Part shown: piece by piece, positions 24,450 to 32,219 of the stretch
Layout: every line of letters begins with the position of its first letter
How positions within the stretch are numbered: position 1 is the first letter of the stretch
Assembly: GCA_031431435.1 (NCBI GenBank)
Contig: JANPDI010000081.1
Span: 1-42,163, forward strand
Length of the DNA stretch: 42,163 bases
DNA from: UKL13-2 sp031431435
GTDB taxonomy: Bacteria; Pseudomonadota; Gammaproteobacteria; Burkholderiales; Usitatibacteraceae
Reading direction: 5' to 3'
The notes under the pieces: model-generated
Database searches by the model: none
The model's input: the letters and a program-made list of their open reading frames with translations, nothing else
Told to the model about the DNA's origin: nothing
Made by a program: the position numbers and the translations under genes

Positions 24450-25283
24450 TTAACTTGCCAAAAAATCTAACAAGCCCTTATTAAATTCGTTTGCGTGGGA
24501 GCAATTAACACCATGCGGCGCGCCCTTGACAATGCAGCTCACGCTGCCGTCCACGGCATTTAGCGTACGCTCACCACTCACTTCAAACGGCACGATGGCA
24601 TCCGCGTCACCATGAATCACCAGCGTCGGTAATTTGAATTTCGCCAAATCGCTGCGAAAATCCGTGTACGAAAACGCGTGGACACAATCGAGCGTGCCCT
24701 TCACCGAGGCAAACGCCGCGATGTCTCTGGCATAAACGCGCTGGGCTTCGCTGACGACCAGATTGTCATTCACACTAAAAAAATTGGTGGTGAAGGTGTC
24801 GAGAAACGCCAATCTGTCGGCAACCAAACTTGTTTTGGTCGCTTCAATCTTGGCGTCATCGGAGCGGCCGCCCGGATTATCAGCACTCTTGTAAAGATAG
24901 GGTGTGACCGCGGCGGCGAGTACCGCCTTCGCGACGCGGTCGCCGCCGTATGTGCCGATGTAGCGCGCCACCTCGCCGCCGCCCATCGAGAAGCCTACCA
25001 GGCTGACCTCTCGCAGTTCAAGATGCAACATCAGCATGTTGAGGTCGCCAGCCAGGGTATCGTAATCATAACCAGACCAGGGCTGCGAAGACCAGCCAAA
25101 ACCGCGACGGTCATAAGTAATGACGCGATAGCCGGCGGCGACCAACGCCGGCACCTGCGCTTCCCACGAGCGCCCGCTCAGCGGCCAGCCGTGGATGAGC
25201 ACAACCGGCTTGCCGCTGCCGTGGTCCTCGTAATAAAGCCTGATGGGATTCTGTGATTCGGAGCCAACATTGAGTTTGGGCAT
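24450..25283 (-). CDS. Alpha/beta hydrolase, non-haem haloperoxidase-like
   Basis: 277 aa with AAAGGAAA before the ATG at 25283. The catalytic triad is Ser99 in VGFSMGGGE, Asp228 in HGDADAIVP and His257 in GAPHGVNCSH. The oxyanion region is LIHGWPLSGRSWE and the family marker is YDRRGFGWSSQP. Such proteins are esterases, some of which show perhydrolase/haloperoxidase activity with an organic acid; the natural substrate is unknown. Cytoplasmic, no signal peptide. Transcribed alone on the minus strand. Confidence 0.92.
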   Translation of the reverse strand: MPKLNVGSESQNPIRLYYEDHGSGKPVVLIHGWPLSGRSWEAQVPALVAAGYRVITYDRRGFGWSSQPWSGYDYDTLAGDLNMLMLHLELREVSLVGFSMGGGEVARYIGTYGGDRVAKAVLAAAVTPYLYKSADNPGGRSDDAKIEATKTSLVADRLAFLDTFTTNFFSVNDNLVVSEAQRVYARDIAAFASVKGTLDCVHAFSYTDFRSDLAKFKLPTLVIHGDADAIVPFEVSGERTLNAVDGSVSCIVKGAPHGVNCSHANEFNKGLLDFLAS

Positions 25284-25396
25284 TTTTTTCCTTTGATGCG
25301 TAAATGGTGTTTATCGTGCAATGGTGCAAGCGATGCGTTTTCGTCAATGCGGGTCAACAACCATGGTCAGCGGTCAGCCGGGTTGCGTAAAAAATA

Positions 25397-25711
25397 TCAA
25401 ACACCAATAACGACGGACATCACCAAGCAAAAATGCCGCGAAGTGCCCGTCAAACGGCGTGTTTCATCTTTCGCCATGCGCAGCACGGTAGACATCGAGG
25501 CGGCCGCTTCGGCGCGTTCACACTCTTCAAGCACCGCCAGATCGTCGTTGCGCGTGACCGCCGTGAGGATATTGATCCACGCTCGTCGCAATCGCCCGGT
25601 CACGCTGCCGTACGCGGCAGGCTGGCCGCCATGGTGCAACACCTCAATGTTCAATTTACGAACCGCGTCATTGCCGTTCTGTGTGCGCGCCAAAACAGAC
25701 GCCCTTAACAT
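25397..25711 (-). pseudogene. Truncated paralogue of the PA2169-type protein
   Basis: A 104-codon frame that aligns with the intact gene at 31442-31909: NDAVRKLNIEVLHHGGQPA here versus NDAVRELNVEVLHHGGQPA there, then RRAWINILTAVTRNDDLA versus RRAWINIRTAVTSNDDLA, and EECERAEAAA. The N-terminal about 50 residues (first helix of the bundle) and the C-terminal about 45 residues are missing. The frame ends by running through the adjacent palindromic repeat. Its ATG overlaps the stop of the upstream gene (TGATG). The two-ended truncation of a four-helix bundle argues for a pseudogene. Confidence 0.75.
25412..25451. repeat. Palindromic repeat, copy B
   Basis: A 40-nt element with arms GACGGAC (25412-25418) and GCCCGTC (25445-25451) and the same AAGCAAAAATGC core as copy A. 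The stem is more degenerate. The bases before it (CACCAATAACGACGG) match those before copy C, in keeping with a shared duplication. Confidence 0.65.
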
Positions 25712-25977
25712 CAGCGGTTGGACCCGTCTTTATTGCCAACCTCGCGCGTCATCGACGGGTAGGTACGACCGACCACCGCGCCACGATCCGTGTCCTGTAC
25801 GCCGCGTGCAATGTCGCGTACCGCTTGCTTCATCGCCTCGCTTGGTGGAGGCGTCACAATGGCGGCACCGCCGCTGTCGACAAGATCGGCTGCGGATTCG
25901 TCGCGCTCGAAGGGCAATTTCAGGCTTGCGACTTTGCTCACACCGGGCGATTGTTGGTTGGATACTTTCGTTTTCAT
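25711..25977 (-). CDS. Small hydrophilic protein of unknown function
   Basis: 88 aa, from ATG 25977. Charged and probably disordered, with the elements LKLPFERDESAADL, MKQAVRDIARGVQDTDRG and a polar end. Similar short proteins with an (H/F)ERDES motif and an RGxxDTDRG motif are common in Burkholderiales genomes, from memory; none has a known function. No signal peptide. It may be coupled to the truncated paralogue through the TGATG overlap. Confidence 0.6.
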   Translation of the reverse strand: MKTKVSNQQSPGVSKVASLKLPFERDESAADLVDSGGAAIVTPPPSEAMKQAVRDIARGVQDTDRGAVVGRTYPSMTREVGNKDGSNR

Positions 25978-26143
25978 ATTTGAGTTCGATTGCCGACAAT
26001 GAATCGGCTGTCTTGCTTCTACGGTTTTGGCGTCGCCTGTTGCATGAGTGTGTTCGGCGCCAGTGTCGGTGAATCATTCGCCTGACCCGGCATCGGCATC
26101 GCAACCAACTGCCGCGCCCGGGTCACGTCGGTGGTGATCAGGA

Positions 26144-26662
26144 CTAAGTGTCAGCGTGGGTTGGTTCCAAGGCGTCAAGCGTCTGGTGTGACCCGATCAG
26201 AAACGGTTTCCCTGTGGCAATCGAAGCCGCGATGGCGAACATGCGACCCATTTTGCTATCTTGTGCATCCCAGCAATCGGCATAGTTTGGGATGATTTTT
26301 ATGAGCGCCAAGTTCGGCGAATCAGGGCCGTTCGGAAACCATGGACGCTCATTCATTGTCCACAGTCGTCCGACGTGACTGCGATCGGCAACGATTTCGC
26401 CCCGGCCCGAAATGGAAATATATGACGCTGCAACAGCGTCGGCAAAACACAGATTGACCTTGTGTAATTGTTCGACTTTTGCCGAGGCAAGGTCGGTAAA
26501 AAACCAGATCGCACCATCCGCATCCATTTCCAGCGGCGACATTGGGCGGCTGACTAAATGCCCGTCATCATCGGCGGTTGTCATCATTGCGACCGGCATA
26601 TTCTTGATCAACGCACAAAGTTGCGTGCGCTCGGCGCTGCTTTGATTTTCTGTTTTCATCAT
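26144..26662 (-). CDS. Pyridoxamine 5'-phosphate oxidase-related protein
   Basis: 172 aa from ATG 26662 (a second ATG at 26659). A split-barrel flavin-binding domain: LIKNMPVAMMTTADDDGHLVSRPM (divided here at about residues 18-41), GAIWFFTDLASAKVEQL and SYISISGRGEIV are typical of the general stress protein 26 type. These proteins bind FMN or F420-like cofactors; many have no known substrate. The reading frame upstream of 26662 is not family-like. It is the second member of a minus-strand run with the DUF2177 gene, separated by 150 bp. Confidence 0.85.
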   Translation of the reverse strand: MMKTENQSSAERTQLCALIKNMPVAMMTTADDDGHLVSRPMSPLEMDADGAIWFFTDLASAKVEQLHKVNLCFADAVAASYISISGRGEIVADRSHVGRLWTMNERPWFPNGPDSPNLALIKIIPNYADCWDAQDSKMGRMFAIAASIATGKPFLIGSHQTLDALEPTHADT

Positions 26663-26812
26663 GCGCAGAGCATACCGCCACGTTTGTGTTGCTTCTGTTC
26701 GGTTACCCACCAAACGTTTAATTTTGCGGCGGGCAATCATCTGGGTTGCGCAACCGTTGGCGGCAACTGTCAACGGCAGTGGACGCCCAATCATACAAAC
26801 GGCCAATTGAAA

Positions 26813-27232
26813 TCAGGACAGTGCCAACCAACGCAGCACTGCCCTGCCCGCCAACGCGGCGGCGGTGCTGACCAATGTTCCCCAGGCGGTGTCGATCAGC
26901 GAAAGGTCAATCGGCCAATTGCGTAGTGTGGCGAGATTGGTCAGATCGTAAGTGGCATAGGCGAAGAAGCCAAACATCGCGGCGGCGGCGGCCGTTTTGT
27001 GCCAGCTATCCAGGTGTTCGTTGGGGACAATGGCGAAGACCATCAGCCCCACTGGGTAAAGTAAATAGAAAATCGCCGCAGCCCACAACCGCGGCTGATC
27101 CGCCATCAAGTGGCCGATACCCTGTTGGTACAACGGCTTGGCAACAATGCCAATCCACAGATAGTCAATGGTGACGAGTACCAATGCCGTCGCGAGATAT
27201 GCAGCGATCAGCGGCATTATCTTGAACGCCAC
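26813..27232 (-). CDS. DUF2177 family membrane protein
   Basis: 139 aa with four hydrophobic segments. Family signature pieces: ATALVLVTIDYLWIGIVAKPLY near the N-terminus (split in two by the TIDYLW turn), FYLLYPVGLMVFAIVP and FGFFAYATYDLTNLATLRNWP. DUF2177 proteins are inner-membrane proteins of unknown function. The start is GTG 27232 or ATG 27217; neither has a strong ribosome binding site. It lies 28 bp after the PQQ-dehydrogenase-like gene and may be in the same transcript. Confidence 0.88.
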   Translation of the reverse strand: MAFKIMPLIAAYLATALVLVTIDYLWIGIVAKPLYQQGIGHLMADQPRLWAAAIFYLLYPVGLMVFAIVPNEHLDSWHKTAAAAAMFGFFAYATYDLTNLATLRNWPIDLSLIDTAWGTLVSTAAALAGRAVLRWLALS

Positions 27233-27260
27233 GGATTGTGAACGCCGCTTGCAGAGCGCT

Positions 27261-28751
27261 TCATGGGATAGCTGCCGGGAAACGAAAATGGGTATCGACA
27301 GGTTGCTGTGCGCGGTCAGAAATTGCAGTCACACAGGGTTTCGGGCAGCGCTGCGAGGCGGTCATACGCCAGACAATATTGCCAACGTCGTCGGCAACCA
27401 GCAGCGCACCATCGTTGTCAATCGCAAGCCCCACCGGCCGGCCGTAGGCGGTTTTCTGCGCGCTAAGAAATCCGGTCAGAATGTCTATCGGCACATCGCT
27501 TGCTGGACGACCATTTAAGAACGGTACAAACACCACCTTGTAACCGCTGTGTGGACGCCGGTTCCAGGAGCCGTGCTGGCCGATAAACATGCCGCTTGTA
27601 TAGGATCCGGAAAGCCGACTGCGATGCGCCGCAACCAGCCCCAAAGAAGCGGTGTGTGATCCAAGTGCATAGTCCGGCGAGCGGGCAGTTGCCACGAGCT
27701 GCGGCTGCGCAGGTTTGACACGCTCGTCAACGTGCTGACCAAAGTAGCTATACGGCCAACCGTAGAAGGCGCCATCTGCGACCGACGTTAAATAGTCGGG
27801 CACCAGGTCGCTGCCGAGTTCATCCCGTTCATTGACGACCGTCCATAGTTCACGGCTGGTGGGATCCCAAGCCATGCCAACGGGATTGCGCAAACCGGAG
27901 GCAAAAATGCGCTGTTTATTTGTTGCAAGATCAATCTCCCAAATTGCCGCGCGCCCCGCTTCGACTGCCATGCCGCGCTCGGCGACATTACTATTTGAGC
28001 CAACCGTGACATAGAGCTTGCGGCCATCCGCGCTGGCGAGAATATTTTTTGTCCAGTGGTGATTGATCGGGCCGCCGGGCAAATCGACCACCTTGACCGC
28101 GGCCGCGGTGATGTGGGTATCGCCAGTCTGATACGGGAAGCGCACCACGGCATCTGTGTTGGCGATATAGAGCTGGTCGCCGATTAGCGCCATCCCAAAA
28201 GGCGAATTGAGTCCCGCCAACAAAACCGTGCGCAGGTCTGCAACACCGTCGCCATCGCTGTCCCGAAGCAGGGTAATTCGGTTGGCGCTGGTGGTGGCTG
28301 CCCCGGCAATCTTCATCACAATCTGCATGACAAAGCCCTTGATGCCGGGACTGTCGTCAGGTTTGGCGGGCGCGTTGGTCTCGGCAACGAGGACGTCGCC
28401 GTTTGGCAACGTGTACAACCAGCGGGGGTGATCCAGCTTTTCGGCAAATGCCTGCACCCGCAGACCAGCTGCGGGCGTCGGCGTCCGTCCGGCCGGCCAG
28501 CCCTTCGCCGGTGCGATGTTGACGGTTGGAACCAGCGTGGTAACAGGCGCAGGCAGCGTCGGCTGCATGCCGGTACCCGCTGCGATCGGTAACGTCGCGA
28601 CATTGCCGCATCCGCTGAAACCCGTGACGAGAAGCGCGGTGAAAATTGCGTTGCGAAGCACAGACACAGCCGTGCTGGCGCACCGGGCTGCACGGCCAGC
28701 AGCATAGCCGACAGCATGGGCGGCAGCACTAAGCTGAGGTGCCCGCGCCAT
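27261..28751 (-). CDS. PQQ-dependent sugar/sorbosone dehydrogenase-like lipoprotein
   Basis: 496 aa if ATG 28751 is used. A hydrophobic segment ends in LLVTGFSGC, a lipobox. The six-bladed beta-propeller of the soluble glucose dehydrogenase family follows: LDHPRWLYTLPNGDVLVAET, RITLLRDSDGDG, GLNSPFGMALIGD, GSNSNVAERG, FASGLRNPVGMAWDP, HTASLGLVAAHRS and GQHGSWNR. PQQ ligation is not provable from sequence. It likely oxidises aldoses or other alcohols in the periplasm. The N-terminal 30 residues before the lipobox are Ala-rich and suspicious; a GTG start nearer to the signal (VSVLRNAIF) is possible. Its start overlaps the DUF3309-like gene. Confidence 0.85.
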   Translation of the reverse strand: MARAPQLSAAAHAVGYAAGRAARCASTAVSVLRNAIFTALLVTGFSGCGNVATLPIAAGTGMQPTLPAPVTTLVPTVNIAPAKGWPAGRTPTPAAGLRVQAFAEKLDHPRWLYTLPNGDVLVAETNAPAKPDDSPGIKGFVMQIVMKIAGAATTSANRITLLRDSDGDGVADLRTVLLAGLNSPFGMALIGDQLYIANTDAVVRFPYQTGDTHITAAAVKVVDLPGGPINHHWTKNILASADGRKLYVTVGSNSNVAERGMAVEAGRAAIWEIDLATNKQRIFASGLRNPVGMAWDPTSRELWTVVNERDELGSDLVPDYLTSVADGAFYGWPYSYFGQHVDERVKPAQPQLVATARSPDYALGSHTASLGLVAAHRSRLSGSYTSGMFIGQHGSWNRRPHSGYKVVFVPFLNGRPASDVPIDILTGFLSAQKTAYGRPVGLAIDNDGALLVADDVGNIVWRMTASQRCPKPCVTAISDRAQQPVDTHFRFPAAIP

Positions 28752-28909
28752 CACATTCGCCGAAGTGCAAATACGATCATGTCGCCGGCCAGGATGAATG
28801 CCAATCCGCCGCTTGGCCAGTAGCCCCAGCGGCGGCTGTGGCGCCAGCGCGGAACAGAACTCAACACCAGCAATGCCAGTGCGGCGAACAACATTGCGCC
28901 CACAAACAC
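28751..28909 (-). CDS. DUF3309-like small membrane protein
   Basis: 52 aa if the GTG at 28909 is used (ATG at 28894 would give 47). The sequence has a hydrophobic helix MLFAALALLVLSSVP, the motif RWRHSRRWGYWPSGG and a second helix LAFILAGDMIVFAL, ending RRM. HSRxWGYxPSGG is the hallmark of DUF3309 peptides, which are 50-55 aa and usually start MLGT. Its stop overlaps the start of the PQQ-dehydrogenase-like gene, implying co-translation. Function unknown. Confidence 0.7.
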   Translation of the reverse strand: MFVGAMLFAALALLVLSSVPRWRHSRRWGYWPSGGLAFILAGDMIVFALRRM

Positions 28910-28934
28910 GTTAGCAACTCAATCGGGGGCGGCG

Positions 28935-29189
28935 TTAGTTGGGTCGTGGTGGTGGGGGTGGCGGCGGCGGCACAATCACAATGGTGGTGCCATCGGCATT
29001 TTTGCCCGGTTCACCTTTCATGCCTTCTTTGCCGGCGGCGCCTGTCTCGCCGGGTGGGCCCGCTGGTCCGGGCACAACAACGGTTGTAGGTGCTGGCGGC
29101 GGTACATTGATTACCGTCGGTTTGTCGCATGCGGTAAGTGCGACGGCCGTTAGTGCTGCGACGGCCGAAATGGTAAAGGCGTGTTTCAT
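28935..29189 (-). CDS. Small collagen-like lipoprotein
   Basis: 84 aa from ATG 29189 with AGGAAA upstream. A signal peptide ends in the lipobox VALTAC. The mature part is PPP-rich and contains a short collagen-like Gly-x-y run (GPAGPPGETGAAGKEGMKG) and ends in eight consecutive prolines. Too short for a real collagen triple helix of known function; it could be an envelope spacer lipoprotein. It sits with other small envelope proteins on the minus strand. Confidence 0.75.
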   Translation of the reverse strand: MKHAFTISAVAALTAVALTACDKPTVINVPPPAPTTVVVPGPAGPPGETGAAGKEGMKGEPGKNADGTTIVIVPPPPPPPPRPN

Positions 29190-29300
29190 TCGGTTTCCTG
29201 ATATGGGGTTTGACGTGGTTGTGATACGACGGTGGCGCGGATGTGGTGCGTCTGTGGCGCAGCTGTGGCGGGGGTGGGATTCCCCCATTGACCGATGTCG

Positions 29301-29810
29301 CTAGACGGTCGCCAGAATGTGTTGGTCGACACGATTCCACGCCGCACGTGCGGCCGGACGGATGTCAATCCACGACGGCTCGATTTCACTCTTGGACGCG
29401 TTGTAGGCGGCCGCAAGATCTGATTCCGCACCTTCAAAGGTACGACCATCGTAACGAACGCGTCCTTCCCAACCGGCACGAAAGCCCGGTGCGTAGTATT
29501 CAAAATTACGGCCTTGTATGTAATACGGCTCGCGAATGTAGGTTTCGCGCCAGAACGATTCTTCGGCGGTAGGGTTTACCGCTTCACCGGCACTGCTGCC
29601 GGATAAGCCACCCGCTACCGTACCGACGGTCGCGCCGATGACGCTGCCAACCGGCCCGCCAAGGACCATACCGACGGCCGCGCCGGCAATGCCGCCGGAT
29701 GCTGCGCCAACGCCAGTGCCGATGGGGTGCGCGCCAGGCGTTCCCGTAATCGGATCGCGATTCAAGTCGGCGTCGTTCGTCACAACCGTTTCTTTGATGA
29801 TTTGAGTCAT
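29301..29810 (-). CDS. Glycine-zipper envelope protein
   Basis: 169 aa from ATG 29810 (AGAGGA upstream). Residues about 27-75 are a Gly/Ala/Val zipper (GTGVGAASGGIAGAAVGMVLG, then GSVIGATVGTVAGGLSG, read in parts), typical of Gly-zipper membrane domains. The C-terminal half has ETYIREPYYIQGRNFEYY, FRAGWEGRVRYDG and ARAAWNRVDQH. I know similar hypothetical proteins with an REPYY-GxDF-YAPxFRxGW pattern from Burkholderiales, all uncharacterised. No signal peptide; the zipper is probably membrane-inserted. Confidence 0.75.
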   Translation of the reverse strand: MTQIIKETVVTNDADLNRDPITGTPGAHPIGTGVGAASGGIAGAAVGMVLGGPVGSVIGATVGTVAGGLSGSSAGEAVNPTAEESFWRETYIREPYYIQGRNFEYYAPGFRAGWEGRVRYDGRTFEGAESDLAAAYNASKSEIEPSWIDIRPAARAAWNRVDQHILATV

Positions 29811-29984
29811 GTAAATTGTCCTCTGCCAACAAGTGGCGATTGACGCTGCAAGGGATTTTGCGGATTCAGGCAATAAAAAAATGCTGAAGCTGAGCGTAGC
29901 GGTTGATCAACTGGTGGTCTGTTCGTCAGCCAACCGAGTGGCGTGCAAATAGCCAAACGAAGTCAAACAACACCTGAACGGGAC

Positions 29985-30197
29985 TTACTGTTCGTCGCTG
30001 ACAACGTGTGGCAGTAACCCGGCGAGAGCGGCCGCCACCATCACAACACCGAACACCAAGCCGATGATGACGGGAAGCGTCAGCGAGCCAGAGAAGGGAC
30101 GAAAAATGCCGCCGCCTGCTTGCGCGCCACTGCTCATGAGCAGGCCGAGTAACAGTAGCCCGCCCGCACCAAGTACCAACGAGAGTTTTTGCAGCAT
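29985..30197 (-). CDS. Small membrane protein of unknown function
   Basis: 70 aa from ATG 30197 with GGAG eight bases upstream; a TTG at 30203 would add two residues. Hydrophobic segments at residues 5-24 (LVLGAGGLLLLGLLMSSG) and 42-60 (PVIIGLVFGVVMVAAALAGL), with GGGIFRPFSG between them. The first segment may be a signal peptide ending AQA. Not recognised. Confidence 0.6.
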   Translation of the reverse strand: MLQKLSLVLGAGGLLLLGLLMSSGAQAGGGIFRPFSGSLTLPVIIGLVFGVVMVAAALAGLLPHVVSDEQ

Positions 30198-30264
30198 GAT
30201 CAATACTCCTTTGAAATTCCATTCGGAAAAAAATGTGCAACCCCGACCGTATATTTAATGCGGG

Positions 30265-31191
30265 TCATTTTCCAGGGTGCTTTGAATCTTTTTGATCTTT
30301 TTGATCTTTTTGATCTTTTTGATCTTTTTGATCTTTTGGATCGCGTTGGTCATTCTTGTTGTTCTTTTCGTTTCTGTCGTTGCTTCTATCGTTGGCGCGA
30401 TCGTCGCGTTTGCCGGCACCGCGATCGATTCGATCACTGCGGTCATTCCGATTGGTAGCTTGATCAAGGCCCGCGTCGCGACCGTTGTTGGCACGTTGTG
30501 CGCCATTGCGGTTTTGCTCGCTGTTGCCGCCGCGCTCACTGCGCTCATTGCGCTCATTGCGCTCACCACGCTCACGTGCAGACCCATTGCCGGGTGACGG
30601 TTGTTGACGGTAGTAGTCGCGAACCACCGGTTCCTTCGGTTGGTAGCGATACTGCTGGTTGTGAATGTTCTGTCGTTGGTCCTGCCCGGGGTAACGATCA
30701 CCACGATATTGCGCCTGGTACCGCGGTAGTGGCGCGGCCGTAGGGGCCGACCTACGATCCCAACGATTCCAGCCATCGCGGCGCTGTTCCCAATCACGTC
30801 CCCAATGCTCACCCCATCGCGGTGCGTCGTTGCGTTGCCAGCCACGGAAGTAGACTGGCGGCTGACGGTAATAACGCACCGGGATTCTGAGTACAAACAA
30901 CGGCACGTCGTATTGGCTCACACCCGACCACGGTCCGTTGTACCAAGAGCTTGTGTACCAGTCGTCCTCGCGATACACCCAATACATACCGTCGTAGAAA
31001 AAATAATTCGAATTCATGGTCGGCGCGTAGTACACCGGGTAGCCGGGAACACGAACCAAGTCTGGATAGGACGGCACGTTGACACCGATACTAATGCCGG
31101 GCGCGTTGTAGCCCAGACTGAAGCTCGTTTGCGCGATGGCAGTGTGCGAAACAGCCAGCAATACAGCGAGTACCAAAAATCGAATCTTCAT
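30265..31191 (-). CDS. Secreted Trp/Tyr-rich protein with charged KDQ-repeat tail
   Basis: 308 aa from ATG 31191 (AAGGAT upstream). Signal peptide residues 1-21 end in AIAQ. Residues 25-110 are rich in Tyr, Trp, Pro and Gly (YAPTMNSNYFFYDGMYWVY, SSWYNGPW, FRGWQRNDAPRWGEHWG), a region I recognise in an uncharacterised Burkholderiales family. The C-terminal 120 residues are an extremely charged, Arg/Asp/Asn-rich disordered tail (RNERNERSERGG) ending in five tandem KDQ triplets and KDSKHPGK. The tail is encoded by a perfect 9-bp DNA repeat. The protein is probably periplasmic or surface-exposed. Confidence 0.8.
   Translation of the reverse strand: MKIRFLVLAVLLAVSHTAIAQTSFSLGYNAPGISIGVNVPSYPDLVRVPGYPVYYAPTMNSNYFFYDGMYWVYREDDWYTSSWYNGPWSGVSQYDVPLFVLRIPVRYYRQPPVYFRGWQRNDAPRWGEHWGRDWEQRRDGWNRWDRRSAPTAAPLPRYQAQYRGDRYPGQDQRQNIHNQQYRYQPKEPVVRDYYRQQPSPGNGSARERGERNERNERSERGGNSEQNRNGAQRANNGRDAGLDQATNRNDRSDRIDRGAGKRDDRANDRSNDRNEKNNKNDQRDPKDQKDQKDQKDQKDQKDSKHPGK
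30288..30341 (-). repeat. In-frame 9-bp tandem repeat encoding KDQ units
   Basis: CTTTTTGAT (plus strand) occurs five times perfectly at 30288-30332, followed by one variant CTTTTGGAT. The period is 9, so unit gain or loss keeps the frame. Confidence 0.9.
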
Positions 31192-31310
31192 TTGCATCCT
31201 TATTGGGCGGTAACCATCGGGTGTGTTCCCCAGGCTGACAGCCTGCTGGAACTGAACGGGGTGATTGATCCGCCCTAAAAAATAGAAAAATGCTACAAAA
31301 CACTAATAAC

Positions 31311-31350
31311 GACGGGCGTTTCCAAACACAAATGCCTGAAAATATCCGTC
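31311..31350. repeat. Palindromic repeat, copy C
   Basis: A 40-nt element with left arm GACGGGC (31311-31317) and right arm ATCCGTC (31344-31350), core CCAAACACAAATGCCTGAA. It shares the preceding bases CACTAATAACGACGG with copy B and lies about 90 bp past the stop of the intact PA2169-type gene. Confidence 0.7.
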
Positions 31351-31441
31351 AATAGGCGAGTTTCAATTTAGCGCAGCGGCACCCGGCCTATCGCAAGTGC
31401 CGCTTTGTCTGCGCTTTGTCTGCGCTTTGTCCGTTTAGTGT

Positions 31442-31909
31442 CTAAGACGCCGTTGCCACAGCCGCTTGCTTGCGCTCATCCCGCAACTTACGCACGCGGT
31501 CGTGATTCATCTTTGCGCCTTCGTATTGCTTTTGCACGAGTGTTCTCACGTGGTCAGGCAGTGGTTCCGTTAAGGCATTACGGTAGGCAGCCAGTGCGGC
31601 GTCTTCCGCGCGTTCACATTCTTCCAGCACGGCGAGATCATCATTGCTCGTCACCGCGGTTCTGATGTTGATCCAGGCCCGGCGCAATGCACCTTCCACA
31701 CTACCGTATTCAGCCGGTTGGCCACCGTGATGCAAGACCTCGACGTTCAATTCACGAACGGCGTCATTACAGCTCTGTGCGCGGGTGGTGAAATAGGCTC
31801 GCAGCATTGAATCTTTTGCACCTTCTGCGCAGGTATGGAAGCCAGTCGCGCCATCGCGTGACGTTTCGACCAGATCGTTCAGTACGCTTGCCAGTTTGCT
31901 ATTTTCCAT
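31442..31909 (-). CDS. PA2169-family four-helix-bundle protein
   Basis: 155 aa from ATG 31909. Helical throughout: LASVLNDLVETSRDGATGF, AYFTTRAQSCNDAVRELNVEV, RRAWINIRTAVTSNDDLAVLEECERAED and LPDHVRTLVQKQYEGAKMNHDRV (each shown in part). This is the PA2169/DUF2383 ferritin-like bundle family, linked to stress in several bacteria but without proven enzymatic role; Glu and His residues could bind metal. No signal peptide. A truncated paralogue lies at 25397-25711. Confidence 0.9.
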   Translation of the reverse strand: MENSKLASVLNDLVETSRDGATGFHTCAEGAKDSMLRAYFTTRAQSCNDAVRELNVEVLHHGGQPAEYGSVEGALRRAWINIRTAVTSNDDLAVLEECERAEDAALAAYRNALTEPLPDHVRTLVQKQYEGAKMNHDRVRKLRDERKQAAVATAS

Positions 31910-32219
31910 TTGAGTCTCTTTGCGAAGTGGAGGGGAGTAGGCATGTTCGCGCAAGATGATGCACGCGGTCTGTACTTAAGCCCACAGAGGGCGATATTGC
32001 TGCCTGCCGGTGGCGCTTGATCACATATACGGTCGGCTGCCGGCTGGCGGATAAAGAGCCGCCATCTCGTCAAAGCGCCGCCTTCTCGTTAAAGCGCCGC
32101 CTTCTCGTCGCATGCAGGCTGGCAAACGAATCAATGGCATTTGCAAACAGAAAATCTTCCGGCGTGGTGCGTTCTCGCACATACCAGACAACCTAACTTG
32201 GATAGGCTGGTAAGCCTCT
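31910..32219. other. Intergenic region upstream of the Mla-like operon
   Basis: 310 bases between divergent genes, with a 19-bp tandem repeat at 32055-32111 and no gene seen. The promoters of the Mla-like operon and of the PA2169-type gene should lie here. Confidence 0.4.
32055..32111. repeat. Three 19-bp direct repeats
   Basis: AGAGCCGCCATCTCGTCAA, AGCGCCGCCTTCTCGTTAA and AGCGCCGCCTTCTCGTCGC lie head to tail. Copies 2 and 3 are identical over 16 bases. They lie about 110 bp upstream of the Mla-like operon. Confidence 0.75.

Noticed and set aside
30288..30341. CRISPR-like array
   Set aside because: The units are contiguous 9-bp repeats without spacers and lie inside a coding frame. The same holds for 32241-32294.
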